A stretch of 64,000 bases of DNA, taken from assembly GCA_907165135.1 (NCBI GenBank), contig OU015567.1:14823001-14887000 (forward strand). The letters are read 5' to 3'. Positions within the stretch are counted from its first letter, which is position 1, and each line of letters begins with the position of its first letter. Shown in pieces: positions 11,390 to 21,768 of the stretch. A program made the position numbers and the translations under genes. The notes under the pieces are model-generated. The model saw only the letters and a list, made by a program, of their open reading frames with translations. It did no database searches and was not told where the DNA came from. Source of the stretch: Oikopleura dioica (Eukaryota; Chordata; Appendicularia; Copelata; Oikopleuridae).

Positions 11390-11770
11390 TTATCGATACG
11401 CAGTTGGAATGAGCTCTGCTTCGGCTTCTACTTTCTTGTGCATCTGGCGGTTGCCCGAAGCAGTACCTATAAACTGAGGGGGATAAAGGGAGTCGAAGCG
11501 ATAAGAAAACAAACCTTCGATAAGTGCGTATCCGATGACAATAAACGAGCCGATTGTATAAGAAATCACGAGCACGAAAAATGGCATGTCAGAGTCCGAA
11601 TCCTCATTTGCCATTTTGACGGTGTTTTCGCTGATGTTTGTCTTCATTCTCAGTTCTGGGATAATTTTACTCGCAACTATTGCTGAAAGAAAATGTTTAG
11701 TACCGTTCCCAAGAGGTTAAATTAACTGGTACCTACGAAGAAAGCAAGACAAGCCAGTGAAACTATGCAT
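11390..11770 (-). CDS. Short single-pass membrane protein, unrecognised
   Basis: Three exons on the minus strand, with donors around 11,736 and 11,518. The N-terminus MHSFTGLSCFLP is weakly hydrophobic. An acidic stretch (ANEDSDSDMP) precedes one clear membrane span, FFVLVISYTIGSFIVIGYA, and a short Lys/Glu-rich tail ends ELIPTAYR. About 90 residues in total. No family recognised. A polyadenylation signal (complement of 11,331-11,336) follows the stop. The start codon is only 34 bp from a 905-bp inverted-repeat element, so the element lies in its promoter or 5' leader. Confidence 0.5.
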
Positions 11771-11804
11771 TCTTTCCTAATTTTTGGGTTTATTTCATTC
11801 AGAT

Positions 11805-12709
11805 CAGGGCTCTAAATAGACTAGTCCGGGCTCGGACTTAGTCCGAAGTCCGTCCGTTCTAGTCCGGCCGGACGGACCAGACTTCTGATTTTTGGCTGAG
11901 AAAATTTTCGGACTAGACCAGACCAGACTTGCCTTTTTCGCCGGACTTAGTCCGAAAGAGTCCGAAAAGTCCGAAAAAGCTGGACCACTTTCAGACTTTT
12001 GTTTTAGTCCGAAAAGTCCGAGAAGTCCGAGAAAGTCCGAGAAGACATCCTAACCCTAAGTGCTAATCCAGGGGGCTTCGCACCCTTGAAACCCCCCCTA
12101 ACACTAACATTTAGCCCGGTTACGTAACTTACCCCGAAGATTGACCGCCTATGTCGTAACTGACAGATACTGAATTATAGTTTTATCACCGTTCAACAGA
12201 ATACCTTTACACTTCTCACTGAAAAAAAAAATAATCCCGAGAATAAAAACCAAGAAAGACACAACTGTCTCTTGATAAGCTTACGATTTTCTTAAACGAA
12301 TTTATTTCGAACAAAATACGAAAATTTTACATGATTTTGTTCAAAAAATTTTCGAAAAAAATTCTAATGAATAAGTGACGATTTCTCTTATTCGAATTTA
12401 TTTCGAACATAATACTAAAGTTTTTCTTAATTTAATTCGAAAAATTTTCGAAAAAAAATCGAGTTTTTGTTGTATTTTATTCGAAAAATTTTCGGACTTT
12501 TTCGGACTAGACCGGACTAGACCGGATTTTTTGGCTTTTTTCTCGGACCAGACTTTTTCGGACTTTTTCGGACTTTTCCCGGACTAGACCAGACTTTAAG
12601 TCCGAGTTTTCCGATTCGGACCAGACCAGACCAGACTTGTAAATTTCGGCCAAGTGCCCGGACCTGGACAGACCGGACTTTTGATTTTCGCCTCAGATTT
12701 AGAGCCCTG
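11805..12709. mobile_element. hAT-type non-autonomous element, AGTCCGGACT-rich foldback
   Basis: Perfect 13-bp terminal inverted repeats (CAGGGCTCTAAAT) are flanked by a perfect 8-bp direct repeat ATTCAGAT (11,797-11,804 and 12,710-12,717). Termini of CAGGG type with 8-bp duplications are diagnostic of the hAT superfamily. The interior has no coding capacity: it is built of short palindromic AGTCCG/CGGACT units at both ends around an A/T-rich core. Confidence 0.85.
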
Positions 12710-12739
12710 ATTCAGATTGAACTGCTTATTGCTTGATAT

Positions 12740-13102
12740 CAGAGTTGCAAATTTGCTGAGCTGAGTGAGCTGAGCTGACTGAGTGAGCTGAGCAGTCGCT
12801 CAGCTCAGCTCAGCTCACTGATTTTCGAAAATGAATTTATCTGCTCAGCTCAGCTCAGCTCAGACAATAATAATCACTCAGCTCAGCTCAGCTCAATTAT
12901 TCTCGAACATGATCTGTTCTGCTCAGCTCAGCTCAGCTTAGAAAAGTATCATTCAGCTCAGCTCAGCTCAATGATTTTAACACAATTTCACTACTAAAAA
13001 ACAGTAAAAAATAGCTCAAATCAGCTCACTCAGCTCAGCTCAGCTCAGAGAATTTCTCATTCAGCTCAGCTCAGCGAAAATAAAGCCAAATTTGCAACTC
13101 TG
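12740..13102. mobile_element. hAT-type non-autonomous element, AGCTGAGCTC-rich foldback, copy 1
   Basis: Terminal inverted repeats CAGAGTTGCAAATTTG, 16 bp, flanked by CTTGATAT and CTTGATAA (7 of 8 match). The interior is a string of GAGCT/AGCTC units in inverted arrangement. It sits 30 bp from the preceding element, separated by the two duplications and 14 bp. Confidence 0.8.
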
Positions 13103-13434
13103 CTTGATAAACCCTTTCTCTTAGAAATATTCCATAGCACTTGTAAAGCTTGGTGACGACCTCTTTTTTCATTTTGTCGCTATCTGTGTCAGTGCGGGCT
13201 TTGCGGTTGCTTCAAAGGTGGCTAATTGCATCGGTAAATGTAGTAGAAATTAGCCCGCTGGGCTGATCCGAAAGGTTTAGATTGGGATGGAACGACTTTT
13301 TCTCGGATGAAAACACAATCAATATTGGCTGATTGGAGCAAATTGCAATTCGCGCTGGAATCTTATTTTTAGCATGTCAGATGCATCATGCATGTGCTTA
13401 TCAATCGGACAGCATGTCTATTGCGTGGCTGGTT

Positions 13435-13443
13435 GCATAAAAA
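13435..13443 (+). promoter_or_regulatory. TATA-like box
   Basis: GCATAAAAA about 30 bp upstream of an initiator-like CTCAGTCTT. It suggests a strong, non-trans-spliced promoter for the small gene starting at 13,661, with a 5' leader of about 190 nt. Confidence 0.35.
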
Positions 13444-13660
13444 CCGGGTGTAGAAGGGCTCAACTCGCTCAGTCTTAGTTTTAGACTTTCAGCTAATTCT
13501 AACACGGAGCGACTGACTGATACACAAACAAGAGATTCAGAGTTTCACTCTGGCATTTCGAGTTTTCAAAATTCTAACCAGCCTCTCAATTTAAGAAATT
13601 TCAACAGACTTCTGTAACTCTGAACAGCTCAATCTTCATGGTGGTGTTCGCGTGCGTACG

Positions 13661-14673
13661 ATGGCCGGCAAAAAGGGCTCTCAGAAGTTCGAGTTCTCAT
13701 GCAGCACCGGAGTGGCAGCATCCGTAACGGAGCTCAGCTGCTACGACGATGGAAACTTTTACGCGTCCAAAGCTGACAAGAAAAAGGGCCGACCCTTCGA
13801 TACGAACACCGTAATCGACTGCCTCGGTAAGAAAATCCTTTGTTATCAGGTTAAACAGAAACTTTAGACGGTAATTCTGGTGGAGGAGATTCTCTCGAAG
13901 AAGCTTGCTACGTTGCTTTCGATGAATTCTTTGAGAAGAAGGGACAGAGTTTGAAATTTTCGTGACTCGCGAGCGGCTCTCCTGAGAGCGAGCGAGCACG
14001 AGCATGATGCTCTTCGTGCTCCCGAGCGCATTTATTTCAGCGTTCGCGCTCTTTGCGCTCGCGAGCACATTTCATTTCGCGCTCTCGCTCTCCTGGCTCC
14101 CGAGCACTGGTCAAATTTTGCTCTCGCTCGATTGGCTCCCGAGCTGAAAAATCTGACTCGCGAGCAGCTTTCAAGAACCTAAAATGATTCGACGACCCCG
14201 TAACCTCGTGAGTCAATTCCATGGCGAGCACGAGAGCAGCCGCTCCCGCTCGTCTAGCTCCCGAGCATTGCCGACAAATGCGCTCGTGCTCTCCGCGCTC
14301 GCGAGCGGTTTCAAATTTGGGCTCGCGCTCTTTTGGCTCTCGAGCATATTCATTTTCATGCTCCCTCTCCCCTGCTCTCAGAGCAATAATATATTTTCGC
14401 TCTCGCTCTTTGCGCTCGCGAGCATTTGCGAGCATTTCAAACTCTGAGAAGGGAATTCATGTCCAGTATATTGAGGGACTAAAATCAACTTCAAACGGAC
14501 TTGAGCAAAAGTTTATGTGCGCCACTCAAGCAAAAACTATGATGGTGAGTGCAAAACCTATCTTCAGTACCTCATTCTTTTTTCAGATTGCTTGCAAGGA
14601 AGGCAAAAAGGGCAACGTCATTGTCGGCCTTCTCGGCGGCAAGACTACCAAGAAAGCCATCAAAAAATGCTGA
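13661..14673 (+). CDS. Small Cys-containing protein, exon split by a hAT-type element
   Basis: Exons 13,661-13,826, 13,868-13,944, 14,455-14,544 and 14,587-14,673 give exactly 420 nt (139 residues) when the inserted element plus one copy of its duplication is removed. Left in, the insertion brings TGA within 20 nt. The protein starts MAGKKGSQKFEFSC, has seven cysteines (ELSCYDD, DCLDG, EEACYVAFDEFFEKKG, KFMCATQ, IACKEGKKG, KKC) and no signal peptide at this ATG. No family recognised. The gene has a TATA-like promoter. Whether the element is spliced out, for instance as a GG-AG or AA-AG intron using the duplicated bases, or kills this allele cannot be decided from DNA alone. Confidence 0.6.
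13945..14446. mobile_element. hAT-type non-autonomous element inserted in a coding exon
   Basis: 502 bp with inverted ends CAGAGTTTGAAAT and a perfect 8-bp direct repeat AGAAGGGA at 13,937-13,944 and 14,447-14,454. The interior is made of GCTC/GAGC palindromes such as GCTCGCGAGC. The flanking coding frame is restored exactly when the element and one repeat are removed. Confidence 0.85.
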
Positions 14674-14809
14674 GCGCGCTCTCTTCCTTGATTTCAGCCT
14701 GTACCCCCTTTTTTCAAATAAATCGTAGAAATTTGTGTTTTATTGAGGTGTTTTATTGTGAAATTTTCGATGATATTAGTACTTTTGGGCAGTAAAAGTA
14801 CAAAAGAAT

Positions 14810-14882
14810 GGCCAGTACGGGGATCGAACCCGCGACATTCGCGTTATTAGCACGACGCTCTAACCAACTGAGCTAACCGGCC
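14810..14882 (-). tRNA. tRNA-Ile (anticodon AAU)
   Basis: 73 nt on the minus strand forming a full cloverleaf: acceptor GGCCGGT/ACTGGCC, D arm GCTC/GAGC, anticodon stem TCGTG/CGCGA with loop CTAATAA (anticodon AAT in DNA), T arm GCGGG/CCCGT with TTCGATC. It closely matches the metazoan tRNA-Ile(AAU) type. No intron and no encoded CCA, as expected for a nuclear gene. Confidence 0.95.
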
Positions 14883-15287
14883 CTGACACTGACGCTGAAG
14901 CAGGCAACTATGAAAAAAGTCAATTTTGATGAAAAATTTCAGCTTGTTTCTAGAGCCTCTTTGTTGTGATTCCCAGAATTTATTCAATCTCACAGAACAA
15001 CCAAAATCGCCACAGGTAACACATGATTTTTTTAAATTTTTCATTGAATTTTTAAAATAAGAAGAAGTTAGTTTCTGATAAAATAAAAAGTTGTTCGAAC
15101 ACTTCCTTTTATTAAAAATAAAATTGTTCAAATGAATATTTAAAAAGTCTCAAATTAAAGATAAAATGTCCCAACTTCAGTTTTTGCGCGAAAACGCGCT
15201 AAAATCGTAATTATAATTTATGATTTTCTAGATATGATTATTCTTATTATTCTTTCGGTTTTAGTTAAACTCATTTTATTCAGCGTC

Positions 15288-16089
15288 ATGTTTGGCAAAG
15301 GAAAAGGCAACAAGGTCGACTCTCGCCTCGAAGGCGTCAACATCGAAGAGCATGATAAGAAGATCGAAGAGGAAACCATGCGACTCGTCGAAATCCTCAA
15401 CGAAGACGACGGCCAGGTCCCTATCAAGATTTTGCTCTCCGTCACTCTCGTTTTCCTGTAAGTTTTGATCTTTTGATTTTTCGGATTACAGCTATTCTAG
15501 TGCTTGCTGCACTCTCATCCTGACCCCCTTCATTATCCGACAGTTCGACAACCTTTGCTACGAAGACAACACCACCCCCAACCATCCCATTGCTTTTGCC
15601 TTCGGTAAATCTGAGCCCGTCTCGTTCCAAGATGCGCAAACTTACTGCAATGATTGCTTGGGATACGCAGCCACAGCTGAAGGTGCTTGTGGCGGCGTTG
15701 CTGGCGCAACTGGACGACTTGCTAACATGAACACCACGGATGTCGACGCTATGAACGAGGTAAGACTACCTACAAACCTCAGATCTATCTATGATTTTAG
15801 CTTATCGTCGAGGTGATGCGACCTCTTTACGACGAGAAATTCTGGGTCGCCCCACATGACATTAATGGCGCGCTGCAGTACATCCAAATTCCTGAATCGT
15901 AAGTCATTAAGTTTATTCAAAGAATTTTGCGTTTATTCTTCATTTCTCAGCACTTCTTTCGATATGGACCCAGAAGTTAAAATAGAAGAGAACGCTGAAG
16001 CCACACACCAGGTCATCTGCGTCTACGAAAAACTTACTTGCGACCAAGAACGACAGCAGCGTGGTTACACTCGAATCTTGGTCCAGTAA
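15288..16089 (+). CDS. Type II membrane protein with C-type-lectin-like domain
   Basis: Exons 15,288-15,457, 15,501-15,759, 15,801-15,898 and 15,951-16,089 sum to 666 nt, 221 residues. An N-terminal cytosolic segment (MFGKGKGNKVDSRL...) leads to a membrane span (VPIKILLSVTLVFLLACCTLILTPF). The extracellular part reads EPVSFQDAQTYCNDC, GRLANMNTTDVDAMNEL and KFWVAPHDINGALQY, and ends HQVICVYEKLTC, the order of a lectin-like fold; the calcium-site EPN/QPD motif is not seen. An AG (15,282-15,283) five bases before the ATG looks like a trans-splice acceptor, so this ATG is preferred over an upstream in-frame one at 15,234. Likely a cell-surface recognition protein. Confidence 0.65.
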
Positions 16090-16390
16090 AAACTTCATGG
16101 AAACTGCGGTTCTTATTCTATTCTTGTCATACTCTTAATAAATATCAGCATAACCTCATTTTGCAATAAAGGTAACTCGCCTTTACTAAAGGAAGTTATC
16201 TTATTGGATATTGTTCTTTTTGAAGGAAGCGGGCCTTTTGGAGTCTATAATTTACAGGTAAGTCCATCATCGACTGTAGTTGACCTTTTTCCAAGAAAAC
16301 AACTGTATCTCTAGAATATCATGTGTTTCCTTATCTTTAATTCTTACTCGACTTTAGTTCGTATCGCAGAAATCCAACACTGTTCGCTGA

Positions 16391-19036
16391 ATGGGGTTTT
16401 TCAGCAATAAAGCAGCTGAGGTACTGTATAAACTTGCACAATTACAATGTCGCGTTGTAAGAGAACTTCTGATAGACAGAAAAATGAGAAAAGAGGGACA
16501 AATCGTTTTTTTTTTAGAATAAGCTGAAAGATGAGGTGGACGCAAAGAACCAGCTCGTCGACCAGCTCAAGAACGAAGTTCAGCATCTGAAGGACAAGCT
16601 TGAAGTAGCTCGTAGCGAGCTTGAGCGATTTAAGATCAACTCTGGAATGGCAAATCTCTCACCAGATGACCAGATTCGAAAGTATGACAAGCTTCTTGTC
16701 GAAAGGACTGTTATAAAAGCTTAGACGAATGTGTTCATGAATTATTGGGAATTAAAAGCTTTTTTAACCAAAAATAGAGACAACCAGATCTCCGAGCTAA
16801 GAAAGGAACTCGAAGGTATGAAGCGAGAGATAGACGAGCAGCTCGCCACTCACGCCAAGAAGATGGAGGCTGTTCTCAACGAGAAAGACAAACAAATCAA
16901 GGTTCGTTCTAGAAAATCGCCCTTTTCACATTTTTTTTTTAGAAACTTGATGCTGGTGGTGCCGTTCGAAACGCTGTTGCCGCCGAATCCGACGACCGAA
17001 AAGTCATCGCTACCAAAGAGCTCGTTGTTATCCCCAAGAATGTTGCTGAGAAAAAAATTATCACGGATGCCCTTCTCTCCAATACATTCATGCGAGGCCT
17101 TAACCAGAATCAGCTCAACAAGTTGATTGATGCTATGGAAAAGGCCGAGTATCCTTCCAACACTGAGATCATCAAGGAAAACGGAGCTGGTGATGAAATG
17201 TACATTATCCAGGAGGGCGAAGTCAGCGTCACCAAGGTATTCGTCGAAAATAAAAGCAGAAATAAGCAAAGATTCTAGGGCAAGGGCAAGAACGCGACCC
17301 ACATCGTCAACATCAAGAGCGGTCTCTTCGGAGAACTTGCCATTATGTACAATTGCAAGCGAACCGCCACCGTCACCACAAAAACTAATGTTCAACTTTG
17401 GAAACTCCACCGCCAAATCTTCCAGATGGTGGTCAAATCTGCCGGTCAAGAGAAAGACGAAGAGAGATTCCAGATTCTCAAGTCCGTCAAGGTAATCATC
17501 TCTTACTCGTTCCGATGTTATTCAGAAAATTAAGGATTTCGCCGAGGTCAGTGAAGGCAAATTGAGAAAGATTGTCGATTGTCTCGAAGAAGAGCACTTT
17601 GAGAAGGGTGATACTATCATCAAGCAAGGAGAAGTCGGCGACAACTTCTTCATCATCAAGTCTGGAAACGTCAGGATCACCATCAACTGCCCAGTCTCCC
17701 CTGATCATCCTGAAGGCCAACAAGAAGTCGCCCGGAAGAGTGCTGGTGAATTTTTCGGCGAGAAAGCCCTCATCTCAGAGGACAAGCGATCCGCGAATGT
17801 CTACGCTGTCGACGGACCTGTTCTTTGCTTGACTCTCGACCGAATCGCCTTTACGAACCTTATCGGCACCCTTGACAACCTCAAAAAGGACGATGAAGTC
17901 GCTGTTGATAACAGTGGCCCAGAGCGAGTCATTCCTGATTACATCAAGGACTCAACCATCAAGGATGTCAAAATCATCAAGCCTCTTGGAGCTGGTGGTT
18001 TTGGCTTGGTCAAACTTGTCACGTAAGCTTATAGACATCATTATTTCATTAAAACTGTAAATTTTAGTTTCCATAAGAACCCAAGTGAGACTTATGCTCT
18101 CAAATGCATCCAGAAGCATCGAGTCGTCCAGTATGGTCAGCAGCGACATATCATGGATGAGAAGCATATTCTTGCTTCTATGAAATCTCCCTTTATTCTT
18201 GGACTCTTGAAGACATACAAAGGTAAATTTCGGATTCCCTTCCAGCTTTATCATTGCAATTAGATTCCAAGTACGTCTACATCCTCACCGATGCTTACCT
18301 CGGTGGTGATCTCTGGCGTCTTCTCCACCAGCGAGGCCCCTTCAACGACACCGTCGGTCGATTCTACACCGCCTGTGTCATTTCCGCCTTCGAATACCTC
18401 CACACGCGGCACTTCTGCTACCGAGATCTTAAACCCGAAAATCTTATGGTCGACCGACAAGGCTACGTCCGACTCGTCGATCTTGGCTTCGCAAAGAAAG
18501 TCCTTCCTGGCCACAAGACCTGGACTTTCTGTGGAACGCCCGAGTACATCTCTCCAGAAATTATTTCCAACACTGGTCATAATATCTGCGCTGATCTCTG
18601 GTCCCTTGGTATTCTTATTTACGAGTTGCTGTCCAAGCGCACGCCCTTCCGAGCTAAGGACGATCTGGCCATTTACGAAGGCATTCTCCGAGGAATCCAC
18701 TCTATCCAGTTCCCATACAAGATCTCACGAAAGGCCGAGTCCCTTATCAAAGCCCTCTGCCGACAGGATCCACAGGAACGAATCGGTTACCAGAAGAATG
18801 GCTACGACGACATCAAGAAGCATCGATGGTTCCAGGTAAACCAAGTCATAAGTAGATTTTGTATGAAACAAAAAATTAAGGGCTTTGACTGGGACGCTCT
18901 TGCTCACGAAAAACTCATGCCACCATTCACACCAGAGATCAAAAACAACGATGACACCAGCAACTTCGAACGAATCAAGGACGATGATAGAGCCAAAGTT
19001 CCCGATGAAAACTCCGGCTGGGATGCCGAATTTTAA
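16391..19036 (+). CDS. PRKG: cGMP-dependent protein kinase
   Basis: Nine exons (16,391-16,420; 16,518-16,705; 16,778-16,901; 16,943-17,236; 17,279-17,491; 17,526-18,022; 18,068-18,222; 18,264-18,835; 18,881-19,036) sum to 2229 nt, 742 residues. Order: N-terminal leucine-zipper coiled coil (about 11-110), two cyclic-nucleotide-binding domains with phosphate cassettes FGELAIMYNCKRTATV and FGEKALISEDKRSANVY, then an AGC kinase (GAGGFG loop, ALK lysine near 461, YRDLKPEN, APE-type GTPEYISPE) and the AGC tail ending NSGWDAEF. It phosphorylates Ser/Thr targets on cGMP binding and dimerises through the zipper. Intron 2 is GA-AG. The DFG motif is DLG (about 18,478-18,490). Polyadenylation signal near 19,160. 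Confidence 0.93.
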
Positions 19037-19294
19037 TCTGCTTAAATATTGTTCTGTATATACGAATAGAATAGCAATTTTTTAAATGACCAGCAACTGG
19101 TTGTGTGTTTGTACTGTATTTTTGGAAAGTTACAGGCTAGAATGTTGTTTTATTTGAAGAAATAAATAGGCGAGCTTTTGTACTCACTGTCGTGGTTTAT
19201 GAAATTAAACAGGCTAATTCATAATGAATGGTATGATATTCAGAATATCTCTAACATTTGACTAGATATATACAGTGGAGACTTTTCAATCAGT

Positions 19295-21427
19295 TTAGAC
19301 ATAATGTAGCCATTTTTTCTCTAATTTCGCGGCTCCTGTCGGTGCAGCCATAATCTCAATTTTTGCGGCCTCACGAACCATACCAGAAATAAAGACGTCT
19401 TCTATTCTGAGACGGTTTCGGGGAACTTTTGGAATATTCTCGAGAAGGTTCAATGCGGTTGATTTTGATACGAGAAAGGCGCCAACACAATGATCGGGGT
19501 AGAATGTAGCTAAAAACGGTAAATTAACGGGTTTCGTTTTTATTAAACGGTCAGGGTTAGGGTTGGAGTTAGGGTTATGGTAAAATTTTTACCTTTTGGA
19601 AAGGTGCCGGCGATAATGAATCTTTGATTATCAAAGTAACTCGGCATTTGCTCATGAACCAATTCCTCCAGGCAAATGATAGAGTTCTGCATCTTATGAT
19701 CATAGACTTTCAAGATTTTCTCCTCAATCACGTCAAAGTTGAGGCTCGATCCCAAACGGCCGATAATAAAGACTTCGCCAAAATTTTTGCCGCAATTTTT
19801 GATGTACTGAAGAGCGGCTTCGTGGCTTCTTGTGATTTCTTGACTCAGGTAGAGAATATTTTCGTGCTCTTCGGTATAATTGGCGACGATGATATCTGCG
19901 TTGAGTTCGTCGTCAAGGAGAAGGGATCTCGTGTACTCGTAGAGTTCTCGTTTGTTTGCTCGGCCCATGAGAAAGTAGTAGAAGTTGTGCTTGCTGTATA
20001 AACCGTGCCTATTGCAGTTGGATTCTTCGCAGACATTTCTGTCTTTTTTCAGCTGCTCTCTGAAAAGCTTCCTTTGAAGTAGCTCGTATCTTGTTTGAGT
20101 GAAAATCGTTGTTATTTGCAGATTTGCTTTTGGATCCTCGCGTGCTGGCTTGCATGGTGACTTCGGTGTAAAGAAGAAATCGATTTCGGAATGATCATTC
20201 GAGTCGGACGGAGAATAGACCCATTTATTCAGATTCGTCTTTGAACAATATTGCTCCATGGAAACTCCAAAGTCTTAAATATCAAATATCGTCGGTTTTA
20301 GGATCAGGCAGCGGGAGATAAAGTTTTAATCGGTTATTTTAAGCCGCGAATGTTGGCAAAACAACAATCCACGGCGGATTATTTCATCGCCAACTTATTA
20401 ATAGAAAGTGCAAAAATACTCACAGTGTTGGTAAATGTCTGGGTTCTCGCTTAGAATGTCACTTTCGACGTAAGAGAGCTCGCCGCTGGTGACTTTTTGG
20501 TGCAAATTGTGGCGGAGTTTTGTGATGTCGTTCCACTGGATTTTGTGTGGCATTGAAAAGCCGTTGATTGTTGACATGTTTCGTTCTGTCGGATGTTCTG
20601 CGAATTGAAGCTACGAGTTTGAAGCTTAGGAATGAATATTGATAGTTTTCTTACGTAACAATGCTCTCCAGCTGCTCGGAGGCCTTTCTTGCTGAGCGCT
20701 AGTTGATGGGGAGCATGAGCTTGTTCGTCCGCTCTGAGCCTGATGATGTCTGTTGAGTCTAGCATCTCCAGCGCTGTTCGTAACTTATCCTCAGAGATGT
20801 AGGCATTGTTGAGATCCATGATAAAGGCAGCGTCGAAATCGAAAATTTTTTCGTAAAACAAATAAGTTTGCGTTCCAAAACCGAGTAAGGTTCCATACGG
20901 TTGTGCGGGAGTAGCACTAGCGGCTGCGAAAGAGAAGTTAATTTTCAGAAAAACACGAAAAACAAGAACTTACTGGGATCATATTGCGAGTCGTAATTTA
21001 GCCCGCGTGTATTTCTGAAAACTAAATCTTCGCCAGAAAACGTATATTTCGACATCGCTTTTCCATGAATAAAAAACTTCAAATCGACCGTCCAGTCTTC
21101 TGAAGCGAGACCAAACTTGTTATAATGATCCCGTAGAAATGCTCGTTGAAGATGGTAGTTTTCTTTGCATTCACTGTCTTTATCTTCGCAGGGGTCAAGA
21201 GATTCGATTGCAAAATATAATTTTCTTGGTTTTTTCTTTATTTTTGCAGTATCAACTAAAATCCAATCTAAGCCAATTGTCGTCTAACGCACTTTACCTG
21301 AAGATTGTGCTTCTGAATTTTGTTTAATTTCTATTTCATTTCTCTGTTTTAAATTTTGCCGCCAAGCCAGGGCAAAAAGAAGTGTAACAATCCAACCGGA
21401 AAACGAAAAGGCGTGCCTTTTTATCAT
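19295..21427 (-). CDS. Type II Golgi glycosyltransferase, GT31 (beta-1,3-galactosyltransferase)-like
   Basis: Six exons (21,298-21,427; 20,974-21,255; 20,655-20,923; 20,424-20,610; 19,593-20,273; 19,295-19,509) sum to 1764 nt, 587 residues. A short cytosolic tail and a signal anchor (SGWIVTLLFALAW) are followed by a stem of about 300 residues with no recognised domain. The C-terminal half has GT31 landmarks: FLMGRANKRELYEY, LNADIIVANYTEEHENI, HEAALQYIKNC, the acceptor-side FYPDHCVGAFLVS and RIEDVFISGMV. The usual DxD of the donor site is not visible: the expected spot reads FGEVFIIGRLGSSLN. It would extend glycans in the Golgi if active. The last intron contains telomere-like TTAGGG units. 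Confidence 0.7.
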
Positions 21428-21768
21428 TTTATATTTTCTATTATAAGACTTTCTCCGATTTTGTTTTCCTTATCGAGGCGCCGTGGAACGTAGCTAGAAC
21501 CCGGAGGCGATGGCACCAATCGTCTCATTGTCAGCAAACTATTTATAGTGGAAGAGACTGCCTATTCCTACTTTTAAGTTAATCAATTAAATGCATTTAA
21601 ATTTCCAGAGATACAATAATTTATTATTTATATTGACAATAAGGCATTTGAAATGCCGCATTTCTTTAATTATTCTTTAAATTTTTTTATTGCAGGAATT
21701 AGACTAAGATAAGGAAAATGTAAGAAAGGTTCAATCGTTGATTTTTGCAGTATAACTGGGAGAAAGAA

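Noticed and set aside
12740-13102. AGCTC repeats as a simple microsatellite
   Set aside because: Inverted ends and an 8-bp flanking duplication show a transposed element.
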